DNA from: Actinobacteria bacterium OV450
Lineage (GTDB): Bacteria; Actinomycetota; Actinomycetes; Streptomycetales; Streptomycetaceae
DNA: 34,217 nucleotides
Direction: 5' to 3'
Assembly: GCA_001298555.1 (NCBI GenBank)
Contig: LJCW01000359.1
Coordinates: 1 to 34,217 of the forward strand
Shown piece by piece: positions 15,816 through 24,606 of the stretch. The translations under genes and the position numbers were made by a program. The notes under the pieces are model-generated. The model did no database searches, was not told where the DNA came from, and was given only the letters and a program-made list of their open reading frames with translations. Positions within the stretch are counted from its first letter, which is position 1. The number at the start of each line of letters is the position of its first letter.

Positions 15816-16649
15816 ATGGGATACACGGACCAGCGCTTCGATGTGAACCTTTCGATCCTCTTCACGGAACTCCCGCTCCTGGAGCGTCCCGCGGCCGCCG
15901 CCGCGGCGGGCTTCACCGCGGTCGAGCTGTGGTGGCCCTGGATCGAGACCCCCACCCCCGCTCAGGAGGAGCTCGACGCCCTCAAGAAGGCTCTTGAGGA
16001 CGCCGGCACCCAGCTGGTGGGCCTGAACTTCTACGCCGGACAGCTGCCGGGCCCGGACCGCGGTGCGGTCTCGGTACCCGGTGAGGAGTCGGACCGCTTC
16101 AAGGCCAACATCGACGTGGCCGCGGACTTCGCCGCCTCGGTGGGCTGCAAGGCGCTGAACGCCCTCTACGGCAACCGCGTCGAGGGCGTGGACCCGGCCG
16201 TCCAGGACGAGCTCGCCCTGGAGAACCTGGTCGTGGCGGCCCGGGCCGCCGACCGCGTCGGGGCGATCCTGCTGATCGAGACCCTCAACAAGCCCGAGTC
16301 GCCGCTCTACCCGCTGGTGAGCGCCCCGGCCGCCATCGAGGTGGTGGACAAGGTGAACGAGGCCACCGGTCTCGGGAACGCCAAGTTCCTCCTCGACCTG
16401 TATCACCTGGCGATGAACGATGAGGACCTCTCCGGGGTCATCGGAAAGTACGCCGCCAAGACCGGGCACGTCCAGATCGCGGACAAGCCCGGACGCGGTG
16501 CCCCCGGCACCGGCGAGCTGCCCCTCGAAGAGCTGCTCGACCAGCTGAAGAAGGCCGGATACGAGGGCTACGTGGGGCTGGAGTACACGGCCGCCGACGC
16601 GGCCGCCTCCTTCGCGTGGCTGCCGGCCGGGGCCCGCGCCGCCCGATAG
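15816..16649 (+). CDS. hyi: Hydroxypyruvate isomerase
   Basis: A 277-aa TIM-barrel protein of the AP-endonuclease/Hyi superfamily. It interconverts hydroxypyruvate and tartronate semialdehyde, the Gcl product. Motifs: FDVNLSILFTELPLLERPAA at the start, VELWWPW, GLNFYAGQLPGPDRG near residue 65, the metal-site glutamate in LLIETLN near residue 150, and FLLDLYHLAMNDEDL near residue 195. The ATG at 15816 is 12 bases after AAGGAG; the longer frame upstream runs through the promoter. It is followed after 75 bases by the reductase gene, forming an operon for the glycerate pathway. Confidence 0.95.
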   Translation: MGYTDQRFDVNLSILFTELPLLERPAAAAAAGFTAVELWWPWIETPTPAQEELDALKKALEDAGTQLVGLNFYAGQLPGPDRGAVSVPGEESDRFKANIDVAADFAASVGCKALNALYGNRVEGVDPAVQDELALENLVVAARAADRVGAILLIETLNKPESPLYPLVSAPAAIEVVDKVNEATGLGNAKFLLDLYHLAMNDEDLSGVIGKYAAKTGHVQIADKPGRGAPGTGELPLEELLDQLKKAGYEGYVGLEYTAADAAASFAWLPAGARAAR

Positions 16650-16724
16650 GCGGACGAAGTCCGGGCGATCAGCCAGGCACCCCTCGCACTTTTCGTACGA
16701 AGCATTAAGAGAAGGACCCTCATC

Positions 16725-17615
16725 ATGAGCACCCTCCCCAACATCGCCTGGATCGGCCTCGGAATCATGGGCTCCCCCATGGCCGAGAACCTCCTGAAGG
16801 CCGGCTACTCGGTCACCGGCTTCACGCTGGAGCAGGACAAGCTCGACCGCCTGGCCGCCGCGGGCGGCACCGCAGCCGGCTCGATCGCCGAGGCCGTCAG
16901 GGACGCCGACGTCATCATCACGATGGTGCCCGCGTCCCCGCAGGTCGAGGCCATCAACTACGGTCCCGAGGGCATCCTCGAGAACGCGAAGTCCGGTGCG
17001 CTGATCATCGACATGTCGTCGATCACCCCGCAGACCTCGGTCGACCTCGCGAAGAACGCGGCCGAGAAGGGCATCCGCGTCATCGACGCCCCGGTGTCCG
17101 GCGGCGAGGCCGGCGCCATCGAGGCCGTCCTGTCGATCATGGTGGGCGGCGAGCGGGCCGACTTCGACGCGGCCCTGCCGATCCTCCAGGCGCTCGGCAA
17201 GGTCATCGTGCTGTGCGGCCCGCACGGATCCGGCCAGACGGTGAAGGCCGCCAACCAGCTCATCGTCGCGGTGAACATCCAGGCGTGCGCCGAGGCCGTG
17301 GTCTTCCTGGAGAAGTCCGGCGTGGATCTCAATGCCGCCCTCGACGTCCTCAACGGCGGTCTGGCCGGCTCCACGGTCCTGACCCGCAAGAAGGACAACT
17401 TCCTCAACCGCGACTTCAAGCCCGGTTTCCGGATCGACCTGCACCACAAGGACATGGGCATCGTCACCGACGCCGCCCGCAACGTCGGTGCGGCCCTCCC
17501 GGTCGGCGCGGTCGTCGCCCAGCTGGTCGCCTCCCTGCGCGCCCAGGGTGACGGCGGCCTGGACCACTCCGCCCTGCTGCGCGCGGTCGAGCGCCTCTCC
17601 GGCGCCCAGGTCTGA
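16725..17615 (+). CDS. glxR: 2-Hydroxy-3-oxopropionate (tartronate semialdehyde) reductase
   Basis: A 296-aa beta-hydroxyacid dehydrogenase. It reduces tartronate semialdehyde to D-glycerate with NAD(P)H. Motifs: the Rossmann signature WIGLGIMGSPMAENLL at residues 9-24, DAPVSGGEAGA (121-131), and catalytic K174 in TVKAANQL. Second gene of the hyi operon, 75 bases downstream, behind a GAAGGA ribosome site. The gap carries the 10-bp palindrome TTCGTACGAA (16692-16701), of unknown meaning. Gcl, which makes its substrate, is encoded 3 kb away on the other strand under the same operator type. The symbol follows enteric usage and is not the corynebacterial regulator of the same name. Confidence 0.95.
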   Translation: MSTLPNIAWIGLGIMGSPMAENLLKAGYSVTGFTLEQDKLDRLAAAGGTAAGSIAEAVRDADVIITMVPASPQVEAINYGPEGILENAKSGALIIDMSSITPQTSVDLAKNAAEKGIRVIDAPVSGGEAGAIEAVLSIMVGGERADFDAALPILQALGKVIVLCGPHGSGQTVKAANQLIVAVNIQACAEAVVFLEKSGVDLNAALDVLNGGLAGSTVLTRKKDNFLNRDFKPGFRIDLHHKDMGIVTDAARNVGAALPVGAVVAQLVASLRAQGDGGLDHSALLRAVERLSGAQV

Positions 17616-17678
17616 GACCGGCCCCGCCGGCGCGGTCCGTTCCACGGGCCGCCCCTCCCCCTCACGGGGGCCTGAGTT

Positions 17679-17738
17679 TCCGGATGGTGCCGGTGCTGAC
17701 ACCTGTCCTGTCGCGCCCAAGCGCCGGCACCGTCCGGA
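17679..17738 (+). terminator. Long-loop inverted repeat after glxR
   Basis: Arms TCCGGATGGTGCCGG (17679-17693) and CCGGCACCGTCCGGA (17724-17738) pair over 15 bp with one G-T, around a 30-base loop. It lies between the hyi-glxR operon and the catalase promoter; terminator function is likely but the loop is large. Confidence 0.5.
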
Positions 17739-17758
17739 TCACCTCTCCTCATCTTTGT

Positions 17759-17847
17759 TCAACAAACTGTTGACGCTGCGTTCGGCCTGAAATTAGGCTG
17801 TTCCGCATGACGGAAGACGCTTTCCGTCAGCAGGTTCCCGTACGGAA
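17759..17847 (+). promoter_or_regulatory. Catalase promoter carrying both operator types
   Basis: A -35 TTGACG (17770-17775), 18-bp spacer and -10 TAGGCT (17794-17799). The perfect palindrome TCAACAAACTGTTGA (17759-17773) overlaps the -35, as at uraD. The perfect box TTCCGCATGACGGAA (17801-17815) starts one base after the -10. A half box, TTCCG, recurs 21 bp later at 17822, and TTCCCGTACGGAA (17835-17847) sits over the ribosome site. This promoter unites the signals of the urate branch and the glyoxylate branch. Confidence 0.8.
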
Positions 17848-17854
17848 GGTCACC

Positions 17855-19312
17855 ATGTCGAAGCGCACGCTGACGACCGAGTCCGGCGCCCCGGTCGCCG
17901 ACAACCAGAACTCCGCCACCGCCGGCGTCGGTGGCCCTCTGCTGGTCCAGGACCAGCAGCTGCTGGAGAAGCTTGCCCGCTTCAACCGGGAGCGCATCCC
18001 GGAGCGCGTGGTGCACGCCCGCGGCTCCGCGGCGTACGGCTACTTCGAGGTGACGGACGACGTCACCGCGTACACCAGCGCCGCGTTCCTGAACACGGTC
18101 GGCAAGAAGACCGAGACCTTCCTGCGGTTCTCCACCGTCGCCGACTCGCTCGGCGGCGCGGACGCGGTCCGCGACCCGCGCGGCTTCGCCCTGAAGTTCT
18201 ACACCGAAGAGGGCAACTACGACCTCGTCGGCAACAACACCCCGGTGTTCTTCATCAAGGACCCGATCAAGTTCCCCGACTTCATCCACTCCCAGAAGCG
18301 CGACCCCTTCACGGGCAAGCAGGAGCCGGACAACGTCTGGGACTTCTGGGCGCACGCCCCCGAGGCGACGCACCAGATCACCTGGCTGATGGGCGACCGC
18401 GGCATACCGGCGTCCTACCGCCACATGAACGGCTACGGCTCCCACACCTACCAGTGGACCAACGCCCGGGGCGAGGCCTTCTTCGTCAAGTACCACTTCA
18501 AGACGAACCAGGGCATTCGCTGCCTGTCGGGCGAGCAGGCCGCCGAGCTCGTCGGCAAGGACGCCAACTCGCACCAGACCGACCTGCTCCAGGCGATCGA
18601 GCGCGGCGTGAACCCGAGCTGGACCCTCTACGTCCAGATCATGCCGGCCGCCGAGGCCGCGGACTACCGCTTCAACCCGTTCGACCTCACCAAGGTGTGG
18701 CCGCACAGCGACTACCCGCTGCAGCGCGTGGGCCGCCTGGTCCTCGACCGCAACCCGGACAACGTCTTCGCCGAGGTCGAGCAGTCCGCCTTCTCCCCGA
18801 ACAACTTCGTCCCGGGCATCACCGCCTCGCCGGACAAGATGCTCCAGGGCCGCCTGTTCGCGTACGCCGACGCCCAGCGCTACCGCCTCGGGGTGAACCA
18901 CACCCAGCTGCCGGTCAACGCCCCGAAGGCGACGAAGGCCGACAACTACGGCCGCGACGGTGTCATGGCGCTGCGCAACGGCTCGCGCCACGACAAGAAC
19001 TACGAGCCCAACTCGTACCAGGGCCCGGCCGAGACCGGTCTCGCGCTCGGCGCCCCGAAGGCCGTCTCCGGCTACACGGGCACCCACGAGGCCCCTGCCC
19101 ACACCAAGGACGACGACTTCTTCCAGGCCGGCGAGCTCTACCGCCTGATGTCGGAGGCCGAGAAGCAGCGTCTGGTGGCGAACATCGCCGGCGGACTGTC
19201 TCAGGTCACCCTGGAGGACGTCATCGAGAAGAACCTGGCTCACTTCCACGCCGCGGACGCCGACTACGGCAAGCGCGTCGAGGAGGCCGTCCGCGCCCTG
19301 CGCGACGCCTGA
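17855..19312 (+). CDS. Monofunctional haem catalase (small-subunit, clade 3 type)
   Basis: A 485-aa catalase converting H2O2 to water and O2. Catalytic residues: H54 in RVVHARGSAA, the distal Asn in VGNNTPVFF (127-128), and proximal haem ligand Y337 in RLFAYADAQRYRLG. The size matches small-subunit catalases without the extra C-terminal domain. The start MSKRTLTTESG at 17855 follows GGAAGG; an ATG at 17807 lies inside the operator. Urate oxidase makes one H2O2 per urate, and this gene carries the same -35 operator as the uraD-uraH-uox operon. A purine-linked detoxification role is therefore likely, and a general oxidative stress role is not excluded. Confidence 0.97.
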   Translation: MSKRTLTTESGAPVADNQNSATAGVGGPLLVQDQQLLEKLARFNRERIPERVVHARGSAAYGYFEVTDDVTAYTSAAFLNTVGKKTETFLRFSTVADSLGGADAVRDPRGFALKFYTEEGNYDLVGNNTPVFFIKDPIKFPDFIHSQKRDPFTGKQEPDNVWDFWAHAPEATHQITWLMGDRGIPASYRHMNGYGSHTYQWTNARGEAFFVKYHFKTNQGIRCLSGEQAAELVGKDANSHQTDLLQAIERGVNPSWTLYVQIMPAAEAADYRFNPFDLTKVWPHSDYPLQRVGRLVLDRNPDNVFAEVEQSAFSPNNFVPGITASPDKMLQGRLFAYADAQRYRLGVNHTQLPVNAPKATKADNYGRDGVMALRNGSRHDKNYEPNSYQGPAETGLALGAPKAVSGYTGTHEAPAHTKDDDFFQAGELYRLMSEAEKQRLVANIAGGLSQVTLEDVIEKNLAHFHAADADYGKRVEEAVRALRDA

Positions 19313-19325
19313 GCCCACAAGCTGC

Positions 19326-19358
19326 ACCGGGGACCTGGCGGGAGGTCAGGTCCCGGGT
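19326..19358 (+). terminator. Terminator after catalase
   Basis: Arms ACCGGGGACCTG and CAGGTCCCGGGT form a 12-bp stem with one mismatch and a 9-base loop, 13 bases after the catalase stop. Confidence 0.7.
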
Positions 19359-19532
19359 GCCGAGCCCGAACCGCGGACCCGGATGAGGGGTGGTACGCGG
19401 CGAGGGCAGGACGAGGACCGCGACGGGCGTGTGAGCCAGTGCGGTGGTCATGGGTGCCGAGGCCCGTCTCTTGACCTGAGGGAGACGACGCCGGAGCACT
19501 CGTCACCGCCCGTCGCGGTCCCAGCCGCTCCT

Positions 19533-19581
19533 CTCCTCCGTACGAGGGGGCCACGCACAGGGTCCCCCTCGTACGGAGGAG
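19533..19581. repeat. Long perfect inverted repeat, 18-bp arms
   Basis: The arm CTCCTCCGTACGAGGGGG (19533-19550) is exactly complementary to 19564-19581, with a 13-base spacer. It sits in the middle of the 513-bp gene-free gap between catalase and the convergent GyrB-like gene, 220 bases past the catalase terminator. It could be a second terminator or a small repeat element. No gene is seen around it. Confidence 0.7.
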
Positions 19582-19683
19582 GCTTCTCCCGGCCGCCGGT
19601 CCCCACCGGCAGCCACACAAAGACTCCGCCCGGCGGTGCGAACGTCCTGTCGCGCCAGCCTCGCTCCGTCGGGCGGTCACACT

Positions 19684-19725
19684 CAAAGCGCCGAGTCACG
19701 GACGGTCCCGTGACTCGGCGCTTTG
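19684..19725. terminator. Strong bidirectional hairpin, 18-bp stem
   Basis: The arm CAAAGCGCCGAGTCACGG (19684-19701) pairs perfectly with 19708-19725 around a 6-base loop. A-rich and T-rich ends lie on both sides, which suits termination in both directions between the convergent catalase and GyrB-like genes. Confidence 0.82.
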
Positions 19726-19740
19726 GCTTGGGGGTCGGGA

Positions 19741-19817
19741 CCTGACGGCCGCCTGACGGCCGGGCCCTGGACTGGGCCCCGGGGTCGGGCTCCGGGGTCG
19801 GGCCCCCGGGGTCGGGC
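19741..19817. repeat. Short tandem repeats beside the GyrB-like gene
   Basis: CCTGACGGCCG occurs twice in tandem (19741-19762), then GGGGTCGGGC occurs three times (19781-19790, 19794-19803, 19808-19817) at 13-14 bp periods, ending just past the stop of the minus-strand gene. Confidence 0.6.
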
Positions 19818-19825
19818 CCTGGGCG

Positions 19826-20449
19826 TCAGCGGGCGCGCCGGTCGTCGATCCCGACGGCCAGGTGCGGCCAGGCCGCGGCGAGTGCGGCCAGTTCGCCGGG
19901 GGTCGGGCCCTGCGGGGGCAGCGGCCCGGCGGGGCTGAAGTGGACGGTCGTACCCGTCGTGCCGTCGTCGGCCAGCGGTGTCAGGCCGGTCACGGGAACC
20001 CCGTGTTCGTACCGCTGGACCCACGCCCCGCCCGCGCGCCGGTTGGTGTGCACGAGCCAGGCGCTGAGCGCCGCGACGACGGACATGCCGCGTCGCGGGT
20101 GGCCGTCGGGCAGGAGCTGCGCGTCGGGGTGGTCGAAGAACCGGAGGTCCTTCGTCGCCATCACCGGCTTCTTCACCGGCCGGCCGTGATCGTCGAAGCG
20201 GGTGTCGGTGCCCCGGCCTTCGTCCGCGACGGACACCGAGCCATCGGTGTGCAGCGTGACCGTGCACCGTCCCCCGCCCACACATCCGGCCTCGTCGGCC
20301 GCGTAGGCCATCACTTCGAGCAGCAGGTGGAGAAGGCCGCCGGGGGCGATGGCGGCCCGGTCCTCACGGATGCGGGCCAGGTGGTCGACGTCCACGGAAC
20401 GCGCCCAGTCGTGCGTCGTGTTGCGCCACGCAGCCGTTGATCTGTCCAT
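19826..20449 (-). CDS. Orphan GyrB-like GHKL ATPase domain protein
   Basis: A 207-aa protein resembling only the N-terminal ATPase part of GyrB/ParE. Visible: LLEVMAYAADEA, matching the Mg/ATP Glu-Asn box where GyrB has DNSIDEA (here MAYAADEA, so the usual Asn is Ala); VADEGRGTDTR for the DxGxG loop; HPRRGMSVVAALSAWLV for the lid; and TGTTVHFSP for the ATP-lysine-region strand. No TOPRIM or transducer domain follows, so it cannot be a topoisomerase alone. The start MDRSTAAW at 20449 has no ribosome site; CATACT just upstream may be a -10 giving a leaderless mRNA. Function unknown. Confidence 0.75.
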   Translation of the reverse strand: MDRSTAAWRNTTHDWARSVDVDHLARIREDRAAIAPGGLLHLLLEVMAYAADEAGCVGGGRCTVTLHTDGSVSVADEGRGTDTRFDDHGRPVKKPVMATKDLRFFDHPDAQLLPDGHPRRGMSVVAALSAWLVHTNRRAGGAWVQRYEHGVPVTGLTPLADDGTTGTTVHFSPAGPLPPQGPTPGELAALAAAWPHLAVGIDDRRAR

Positions 20450-20478
20450 CCGAGCAGTATGCCGAGCGGACCGTCGCC

Positions 20479-20700
20479 TCACGCCCGGGCCCGGCGGGGA
20501 AGCCGTGCGGACAGGGTCAGCGCCGCCGTCGGGAGGGCCACCGTCACCAGGGCCGCCGCGGACAGGGCCGCCGCGGGTGTGCGGCCGTGGTCCGTTTCCC
20601 GCCTCTGCACCAGCGGGTACACCAGGGCGCCGGAGGCCGCGGCGGCCAGCAGCATGCTCGGCATGTCGACCCGCAACGCGCGGCCCGGGGCTGTGATCTG
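20479..20700 (-). pseudogene. Relic of a DHA2 (EmrB/QacA-type) drug transporter
   Basis: A short frame reads VDMPSMLLAAAASGALVYPL followed by VQRRE, which resembles membrane segment 7 of 14-segment drug exporters. It then jumps to a hydrophobic stretch and an Arg-rich C-terminus typical of the last segment (ALTLSARLPRRARA). This looks like an internal deletion that joins the middle to the end of a transporter gene. No complete gene is present. It lies directly upstream of the GyrB-like gene. The reading is by pattern only; a small two-segment membrane protein is the alternative. Confidence 0.45.
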
Positions 20701-20777
20701 ATCGCCCTTCACATCGGCGCGGTCACGTACGAGGTCTCCGTCGCGCACCCGCCCGCCGGCGACGGCCCGGAACGGGA

Positions 20778-20815
20778 ACGGCCCCCGGCCCTCCTCGCGG
20801 AGGGCCGGGGGCCGT
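20778..20815 (-). terminator. Very strong terminator hairpin after gcl
   Basis: A perfect 17-bp G/C stem (20778-20794 with 20799-20815) and a 4-base loop TCGC, about 30 bases after the gcl stop on the minus strand. Confidence 0.85.
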
Positions 20816-20845
20816 GACGTACAGCCGCGGGTACCGGCTCGGCCG

Positions 20846-22633
<1,788 letters not shown>

Positions 22634-22683
22634 CGAGTTCTCCTGCGGGTCTGGCGGTCAGACTGTTCCGGTTTCCAGGGCGT

Positions 22684-22749
22684 TTCCGCAATCCGGAAGT
22701 TTTGTTCTGCTATACGGAACAAGCTAAGCGGCGCGTCCCGGCACGTCAA
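22684..22749 (-). promoter_or_regulatory. gcl promoter with tandem TTCCG-N5-CGGAA operators
   Basis: On the minus strand: -35 TTGACG (22749-22744), 17-bp spacer, -10 TAGCTT (22726-22721). A near-perfect box (22719-22705, plus-strand TTCTGCTATACGGAA) starts one base after the -10. A perfect box (22698-22684, plus-strand TTCCGCAATCCGGAA) follows 21 bp later. The order and spacing match hyi and catalase. The leader to the ATG is about 80 bases. Confidence 0.82.
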
Positions 22750-22918
22750 GGAGCATGAGCACCCCGGAACACACCAAAAGCCGCGTCTGACGCAAGCGAC
22801 TTGTACGAAAGGCCGGGACTCCGTCGGCAACGGGCGGAAAATCGGGGGCACGCCCGCCCCACCGGTGGCAGGTGGTGGAGCATGGACGTACGCACAGCGA
22901 CGGAGGGGGCCGACACTC

Positions 22919-23884
22919 ATGGCGGACGCGGTACCGGTGCGCTGCCCGGCGTGCCTGCGCGAGAACGACTACGCGGCCCCGGTCTTCCCCTGCTCCTGCG
23001 GGAGTCCGGTCACCCCGCCCCTGGACCTGGAGTCGCCGCCCCTGCCGCTGACGCACCGCACCTGGTCGGACGCGTGGGTGGCGGTGCGGTGCGCGGCCTG
23101 CGCGCGGGTGAGCGAGTGGCCGCACCCCGAACTGGGCTGCGCATCCTGCGGGACGGTGGCGCGGATCGCGGTGCACCCCGTCGAGCCGGAGCCGGGAACC
23201 GGGGGACCGCAGCCGGAGGGGCTGCTTCGGCGTCCCGGTGTACGGGGTGCGTGGCCGGCGCCGGCCGTGCGGGGAGCTGCGGGGGCGGAGGACGGCGGCG
23301 GGTCCGGAGCGCCGGGGCCCGCGGGGCCCACGGGTCCGGGGGGTCCGTCGGGTTCGACGGGGCCAGCGGGGTCTGAGGGGCCCGGGGGACCTCGGGGACC
23401 TGAGGGACCTGAGGGACCTGAGGGGCCTGAGGGGCCTGAGGGGCCTGAGGGATCCGGCGGATCGGCTTCGGCGGGGGCTTCGTCAGGGCCCGTGCCTCGG
23501 CCCGCGTTCCGTCCGATGACCATCCGTACCGCCCGCGACGCGGTGTCCACGGCCGCCCTGTACCTGCGGTGGCTCGGCTTCCGGGACGTCCGGCAGCCCG
23601 ACGCGCGGCCGATCCCCTCGGCGGCCGTGGACCTGAGGGCCCCCGGGCTGGTGGCACAGGTGGACCCGACGACCGCCCCGGCCGGGCTGCGGGCCGTGGA
23701 GTGCGTCTGGCTGAACGGCCTGACGGCCTCCGCGACCAGCGTCTACTTCGCGCTGGCCGGTTACACGCAGGAAGCCCGCTCCCGCGCGGACGACCTCGGG
23801 ATACCGCTGTTCGTCATGGACCTCACCGGCGTGCCGCAGCCGGTCAACGATCCGGCGGAGGCGCTGGTGGGGGCGGGGGCGTAG
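22919..23884 (+). CDS. Zinc-ribbon / collagen-like / restriction-endonuclease-fold protein
   Basis: A 321-aa mosaic. The ATG at 22919 is nine bases after GGAGGGGG. Two zinc-ribbon-like modules come first: CPACLREND...CSCG (residues 9-28) and CAACARV...CASCG (about 58-77). Residues 130-183 are about 18 Gly-X-Y triplets ending in six GPE repeats, collagen-like. The C-terminal ~115 residues (MTIRTARDAVSTAALYLRWL onward) resemble an Mrr-like PD-(D/E)xK nuclease fold: VDLRAPGLVAQV, then FALAGYTQEA and IPLFVMDL. The catalytic QxK lysine appears as Asp (QVD), so cleavage may be lost. Possibly a DNA- or RNA-binding protein; function unknown. The long open frame upstream is antisense to gcl. Confidence 0.8.
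   Translation: MADAVPVRCPACLRENDYAAPVFPCSCGSPVTPPLDLESPPLPLTHRTWSDAWVAVRCAACARVSEWPHPELGCASCGTVARIAVHPVEPEPGTGGPQPEGLLRRPGVRGAWPAPAVRGAAGAEDGGGSGAPGPAGPTGPGGPSGSTGPAGSEGPGGPRGPEGPEGPEGPEGPEGPEGSGGSASAGASSGPVPRPAFRPMTIRTARDAVSTAALYLRWLGFRDVRQPDARPIPSAAVDLRAPGLVAQVDPTTAPAGLRAVECVWLNGLTASATSVYFALAGYTQEARSRADDLGIPLFVMDLTGVPQPVNDPAEALVGAGA
23395..23452. repeat. Nine-base tandem repeat coding Gly-Pro-Glu
   Basis: Units GGACCTGAG and GGGCCTGAG are repeated six to seven times in a row with only third-base changes of the Gly codon. The near identity of the units suggests recent slippage expansion, so length may vary between strains. Confidence 0.85.
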
Positions 23885-23977
23885 GGGCGGCGCGGGCCAG
23901 AACGTAGGCTCGGAACAAACGTCCGCACGCGAGGGTTGCGGTCTGCTGTCTGCCCTTTTCCTGCCGAGGAGCGCCCG

Positions 23978-24469
23978 ATGAGCCTGTACGACATCCCGCT
24001 GACCACCCTGTCCGACGAGCCGACCAGCCTGGCGGCCCACAAGGGCAAGGCGATCCTGCTCGTGAACACCGCCTCGCAGTGCGGTCTCACCCCGCAGTAC
24101 TCGGGACTGGCCCGGCTGCAGTTCACGTACGAGGACAAGGGCTTCACCGTCATCGGCGTACCCTGCAACCAGTTCGGCGGGCAGGAGCCCGGCACCGCCG
24201 ACGACATCGCGACCTTCTGTGCGGCCGGCTTCGGCGTGACCTTCCCGATGCTGGAGAAGACCGAGGTCAACGGTGAGAACCGGCACCCGCTCTACCAGGA
24301 GCTGGTGAAGACCGCGTACGCCGACGGCGAGGCGGGCGGCGACATCCAGTGGAACTTCGAGAAGTTCCTGATCTCCCCCTCCGGCGAGGTCGTGGCGCGC
24401 TTCCGGCCGACCGTCGAGCCCGAGTCCGCCGAGCTCGTCGCCGCGATCGAGGCCCAGCTCCCGGCGTAA
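23978..24469 (+). CDS. Glutathione peroxidase family (thiol peroxidase)
   Basis: A 163-aa thioredoxin-fold peroxidase. It reduces H2O2 and organic peroxides. Peroxidatic C35 lies in VNTASQCGLTPQY (Cys, not selenocysteine). The PCNQFGGQEPG signature supplies the Gln, and WNFEKFLI the Trp/Asn of the tetrad. A Cys near residue 81 in DIATFCAAGFG suits the resolving cysteine of thioredoxin-dependent bacterial members, so mycothiol/thioredoxin rather than glutathione is the likely reductant. The start MSLYDIPL at 23978 follows GAGGAG. It stands alone, with no shared operator seen, so a link to urate oxidase peroxide is not supported. Confidence 0.93.
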   Translation: MSLYDIPLTTLSDEPTSLAAHKGKAILLVNTASQCGLTPQYSGLARLQFTYEDKGFTVIGVPCNQFGGQEPGTADDIATFCAAGFGVTFPMLEKTEVNGENRHPLYQELVKTAYADGEAGGDIQWNFEKFLISPSGEVVARFRPTVEPESAELVAAIEAQLPA

Positions 24470-24593
24470 CGGCACGAGGGGCGGCCCGTCGTAACGGCAC
24501 GCGGGGCGGCCCGTACGAGGACGCGCGCGGGCGCACCGTACGGGCCGGGCCCCCCGCGCGGCACCACGCCGGGCCGCGGCACCACGCCGGGCC
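24466..24593. repeat. Two tandem duplications and inverted repeat downstream of peroxidase
   Basis: A 25-bp unit beginning GTAACGGCACG is duplicated at 24466-24490 and 24491-24515 with two mismatches; the first copy includes the peroxidase stop codon. An 18-bp unit GCGGCACCACGCCGGGCC is exactly duplicated at 24558-24575 and 24576-24593. GGCCCGTACG and CGTACGGGCC (about 24508-24517 and 24537-24546) form an inverted repeat that could end transcription from both convergent genes. Confidence 0.75.
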
Positions 24594-24606
24594 GCCCGCG
24601 CCACCG

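Noticed and set aside
19264..19745. Short frames in the gap after catalase
   Set aside because: No ribosome sites, no motifs, and they run through three hairpins; the gap is treated as non-coding.
23395..23452. CRISPR-like array
   Set aside because: The 9-bp units are contiguous, lack spacers and are in a coding frame; no CRISPR or cas genes are seen in the window.
23978..24469. Glutathione peroxidase as a member of the urate/glyoxylate regulon
   Set aside because: Neither of the two repeated operators is present upstream.
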